DNA of 64,000 nt from Allantophomopsis cytisporea (taxonomy: Eukaryota > Ascomycota > Leotiomycetes > Phacidiales > Phacidiaceae), in NCBI GenBank assembly GCA_024752435.1, contig CP103032.1, positions 1,736,001-1,800,000 of the forward strand, read 5' to 3'. Both the position numbers and the translations under genes were made by a program. Under the pieces are notes generated by a model that was given only the letters and a program-made list of their open reading frames with translations, was not told where the DNA came from and ran no database searches. This document shows, piece after piece, positions 61,199-64,000 of the stretch; positions within the stretch are counted from its first letter, which is position 1; each line of letters opens with the position of its first letter.

Positions 61199-61226
61199 TC
61201 ATCATCATCATCATCATCATCATCAT
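61199..61226 (+). repeat. ATC trinucleotide microsatellite
   Basis: Nine consecutive atc units. It encodes Ile on one strand and Asp on the other, which explains the long open frames around it. Confidence 0.9.
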
Positions 61227-61760
61227 ATTCCACTTCAGTGAATCTCTCAAACACAACAATCACAATCAATCTCGGCATCCGGCAGTCGCAATCGCAGTCG
61301 CAATACAATCGGAGCACATTCAACGCAACCGAACGATAGCCGGAATCCACGCCGTCCGTCTCGCGCGAGAGTCTGGCATCAGGTACCAAAGCAATACGGT
61401 ACAGTATCAGTGCGGAACCACGCATTTCGCAACGCATCACAGTAATTACCTACGGTACCACCTACCAATGAAGCACGCGCACAGACTCCGTTCTAGAATC
61501 CTACGCACCCGGACACCATGTATTATGTACTGTAGGCGGACTAGTACTGTCGCAGGCATATCGAGCATGAGTACCGTGGCAGGGTGGTGCAAGTTGAGTG
61601 GGTGGCACAGTGGGTGAGTGGCATTGCATCGTGGTGCCGTAACGCACCTCGCACGCAAAGCTACTACGCTCCCTAGACACCCCAGTACCCAGACATCCAA
61701 GCATCCATACGACTAATCTACTGTGGTGCGCCCGGTGCTGGTAACTAAGCAGCCAAACAA

Positions 61761-61800
61761 CCGTATTTACGGACAGATGTAGCCGCGTCCGTAAATACGG
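61761..61800. promoter_or_regulatory. 14-bp inverted repeat holding two CCG-N6-CGG sites
   Basis: Arms CCGTATTTACGGAC (61761-61774) and GTCCGTAAATACGG (61787-61800) are perfect complements around a 12-base spacer. Each arm also contains CCG-N6-CGG, the arrangement bound by dimers of many fungal Zn(II)2Cys6 transcription factors (Ppr1/UaY spacing). This suggests a regulator binding site or a cruciform-forming element rather than chance. No nearby start codon on either strand supports a particular target gene; one beyond the right edge is possible. Confidence 0.5.
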
Positions 61801-62227
61801 TGGGATTTATTCATGGGGTAGCGTGGGTAGCGTGGGTGATGTGGGTAGTGCGGGTAAGGTACCTAGGTAGTTGGACTGTGCGCGAGGTATGTACACGGTA
61901 CGTATGTATGTACACAGTAGGTATGGATGTATGTAAGGTAGTCTGATTTGGACGGGCGCTTTTGGTTAGGTAGGACTGGTGGACCGGTTATCCGTTGCGT
62001 GGCGTGGGATGGTTGATTGAGGACAGGAGAGGGGAGAGGGGAGGAGAATGTTCTAAGCTTGGGGATTTTTGGTGTGATGGTTTTGTATGGCTGCTATGAC
62101 TACTGGATGTAGTGATTCTTGTGGAGGGAATACTCCGTAGAGGCTCTTTGGAGGAATATTACTATGTATTGGATAATTTGAGGTGGATGTTACTATAGAA
62201 TGGTTTTTGGATTATTGTAGTTTAATT

Positions 62228-62332
62228 GTATATCTGTATATGTATGTATGTATATCTATCTGTCTGTCTGTCTGTCTGTATGTGTATGTATATGTATGTA
62301 TCTGTATGTATCTGTATGTATCTCTATGTACA
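62228..62332 (+). repeat. Compound TGTA/TCTG tetranucleotide microsatellite
   Basis: Runs of tgta, tctg and tctgtatgta blocks over about 105 bases, including five consecutive tctg units at 62258-62279. Confidence 0.9.
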
Positions 62333-62699
62333 TTATACACAAAATCAAAGTCTAGAATCAACCCCCCATCTCCAAACCATACACAATCGGCAACTTCATC
62401 TCCCTGCATTGGTCATATACCTGTCTAACAATGCTCGAGAGAGTCTGAGAGTAGGTCTACCGGGTGAGACTGACACTGAGACGATAGAGGCATAGGAGCC
62501 GGTAGGGATGTGGATCTACCTTTGGTGCTTGACTGGACTTTCTTTCTGATCGAGTTATGGTCGATTTGTGGTCGAGGTTGTTTGGTTCAGGTGAGTTGCA
62601 TTTGCATGGTGGACAGGGTTGGGACTGGAAGGGGTATGGTATGGGTATACTGGGTCTAGTTGAGTGTCGTGCGTGGTGTGGTGAGCTGAGTTGGATTGG

Positions 62700-62745
62700 G
62701 GCTGGGCTTGGCTTGGCTTGAGCTTGAGCTTGAGCTTGAGTTGTG
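62700..62745 (+). repeat. GCTTGA hexamer repeat
   Basis: Four tandem gcttga units flanked by the related gcttg units ggcttggcttg. Confidence 0.8.
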
Positions 62746-62865
62746 ATTTGTGAGTTGTAAGCTCATGCTGGAGCTTGGAGTGAGGGAGTTATTACTTGAT
62801 TGATGGATTCTTTGATGCGTGGATGAGAGGGGCAGTGAATGTATGAGGATAGATGGAGTGGGTGA

Positions 62866-62942
62866 TTTGATGATGATGGATGATGATTGATGATGATGAT
62901 TGATGATGATAGTGAATAAGAATGGATGGATGGATGGATGGA
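62866..62942 (+). repeat. GATGAT / GGAT simple repeats
   Basis: Interrupted gatgat and gatgattgat runs followed by four ggat units at 62924-62941. Confidence 0.8.
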
Positions 62943-63154
62943 CATGGGTGAGGTGAATAAGAAGAAGCATGGATGATGGTAGCATTTGTTTGTAGGGAAT
63001 AACCATGTAAATCATTGAATGTTAACACGAAAATCCTATCTGTATTGTATTGTGTGTAGATGATCATGATTGATCAGTAGATAGAGTGAATCATCTATGA
63101 CCATGTAATGAGAGGGAGAGAGTTGAAGATCGGAAGTATCATGTAATTCCAGAC

Positions 63155-63184
63155 TCTACTCTGCTCTACTCTGCTCTACTCTAC
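63155..63184 (+). repeat. CTCTACTCTG decamer repeat
   Basis: Three tandem ~10-bp units of ctctactctg with small variation. Confidence 0.8.
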
Positions 63185-63281
63185 GTAGACATGTCATTCT
63201 GAGCATTGATCAATGGAAAGGAAGAAGAAATGGGGCGAGTATCCAGTTCAAGCCCCTCTTTTCCGTCTGTTGTGGGTAAAG

Positions 63282-63317
63282 TCCATTCATTCATTCATTC
63301 ATTCATTCATTCATTCC
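63282..63317 (+). repeat. ATTC tetranucleotide microsatellite
   Basis: Eight consecutive attc units. Confidence 0.9.
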
Positions 63318-63559
63318 ATCTTTCATTGATGTATGGAGTGGGAGAGTAGTATGGATGAGATGAGGGGAATAATGGGAGTGAGAGTAGTAGTACAGTAGTT
63401 ATTCATTAGTAGTAGGAGTAGAGTAGAGGAGTAGTGTACGATGAGACCACGAGACCATGAGACCGACACGAAAAAGAGGAGAAGCAAAGATCTTACTCTC
63501 TCTCTCACTCTTACTCCATCAATAACAATCATCCAAAGAACGGGGAATGCATGTGAGGC

Positions 63560-63660
63560 GTCAAAAATGTAATATATAAAGACCCAAGGTCCTGTCGAAC
63601 TTTCTACTTTTTTTTTCCCCTCTCTCTTCATACTACTATCATCAATACAATCATCAATCA
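63560..63660 (+). promoter_or_regulatory. Candidate promoter for a gene beyond the right edge
   Basis: A TATATAAA box at about 63573 is followed 30-80 bases later by a strong pyrimidine tract (tttttttttcccctctctc), a common arrangement just upstream of the transcription start in filamentous fungi. No convincing start codon follows inside the window, so the gene would lie further right. Confidence 0.35.
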
Positions 63661-63924
63661 TTGTTATTGAGTGAGTTATTACCCTTTTATTTGTTTGGTT
63701 TTATTTATTTTGTTTTATTTTGTTTTGTTTATTTTGATTTCCCCTCCATACATTCCCCTCCCACTCATCCTATTACTACCCCTCATACACATCTCATCCG
63801 CACATCGCATCTGAACTCTCTTCGATATTCTACGAATTATCATATCAGTCGTTCATTTGAACTTCCTTTTTCGAGATTGAATGAATGGATCGATGAATGC
63901 AGAGATGCATGCATGAAAAGCATT

Positions 63925-63970
63925 GGAATTGAGGAATTGAGGAATTGAGGAATTGAGGAATTGAGGAATT
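63925..63970 (+). repeat. GGAATTGA octamer tandem repeat
   Basis: Five perfect ggaattga units plus a partial sixth. Confidence 0.9.
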
Positions 63971-64000
63971 CAGAAGAGTTATCGAAAGCAGAGACAACCA

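Larger units (their letters stand above)
60317..64000. other. Microsatellite-rich terminal region, no gene seen
   Basis: Apart from the listed repeats, the dyad and the candidate promoter, I see no gene. Open frames (for example 61153-61617 plus, 62656-63015 minus, 63661-63948 plus) are made of simple-sequence peptides and are not supported. Confidence 0.5.

Noticed and set aside
61054..61440. 128-residue minus-strand frame with a poly-Asp run
   Set aside because: The run comes from the ATC microsatellite; the remainder matches nothing.
63661..63948. 95-residue plus-strand frame near the right edge
   Set aside because: Low-complexity and repeat-derived, with no initiation context or splice signal to support it.

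Overview
The window looks like nuclear DNA of a filamentous ascomycete. The evidence is many short GT-AG introns of about 45-130 nt, Sec16, Neo1, Hus1 and CENP-S/MHF1 homologues, a CE5 cutinase, a PTH11-like receptor, NACHT STAND proteins, and dispersed 5S rRNA genes. The style of the genes and relics suggests Leotiomycetes (Helotiales), but this is inference and not proven.

Left half (1-34.7 kb), mostly intact genes: the start of a Dal5-type MFS transporter (-, running off the left edge); a secreted cutinase (+); an RGG-box, nonapeptide-repeat protein of unknown function (+); the Hus1 checkpoint-clamp subunit (+); two tandem 5S rRNA genes (-); a hydrolase-NACHT-ankyrin STAND/NLR gene with at least two disruptions (-); the COPII scaffold Sec16 (-), divergent from the P4-ATPase flippase Neo1 (+); a PTH11/rhodopsin-like receptor lacking its last transmembrane helices (+); and a type I membrane protein with Ecm33-like L-domains (+).

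Right half (35-64 kb), a mosaic. Intact genes are an 821-residue Ser/Arg-rich protein with a Cys-rich C-terminus (-), Pga2 (-), CENP-S/MHF1 (-), an intron-containing tRNA-Ile(AAT) (-) and a 90-residue Cys/His protein (+). Between and beyond them lie decayed genes: a hydrolase-NACHT-WD40 NLR, a DUF7580-like gene inside a very AT-rich block, a protein-kinase-like gene and an ABC-transporter ATPase. Many of their stop codons can be explained as CAA/CAG to TAA/TAG or TGG to TAG, which is the signature expected of repeat-induced point mutation (RIP). The last 4-5 kb is rich in microsatellites with no convincing gene and may be the upstream region of a gene beyond the right edge.

Functionally the conserved genes are unrelated housekeeping functions (secretory pathway: Sec16, Neo1, Pga2; genome maintenance: Hus1, CENP-S). 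The accessory genes concern cell-surface sensing, cuticle degradation and fungal NLR-type recognition. I found no operon-like or cluster-like pathway. The most distinctive signals are the RIP-like relics, the 5S pair abutting the NLR gene, the truncated receptor, and a long CCG-N6-CGG dyad near 61.8 kb.
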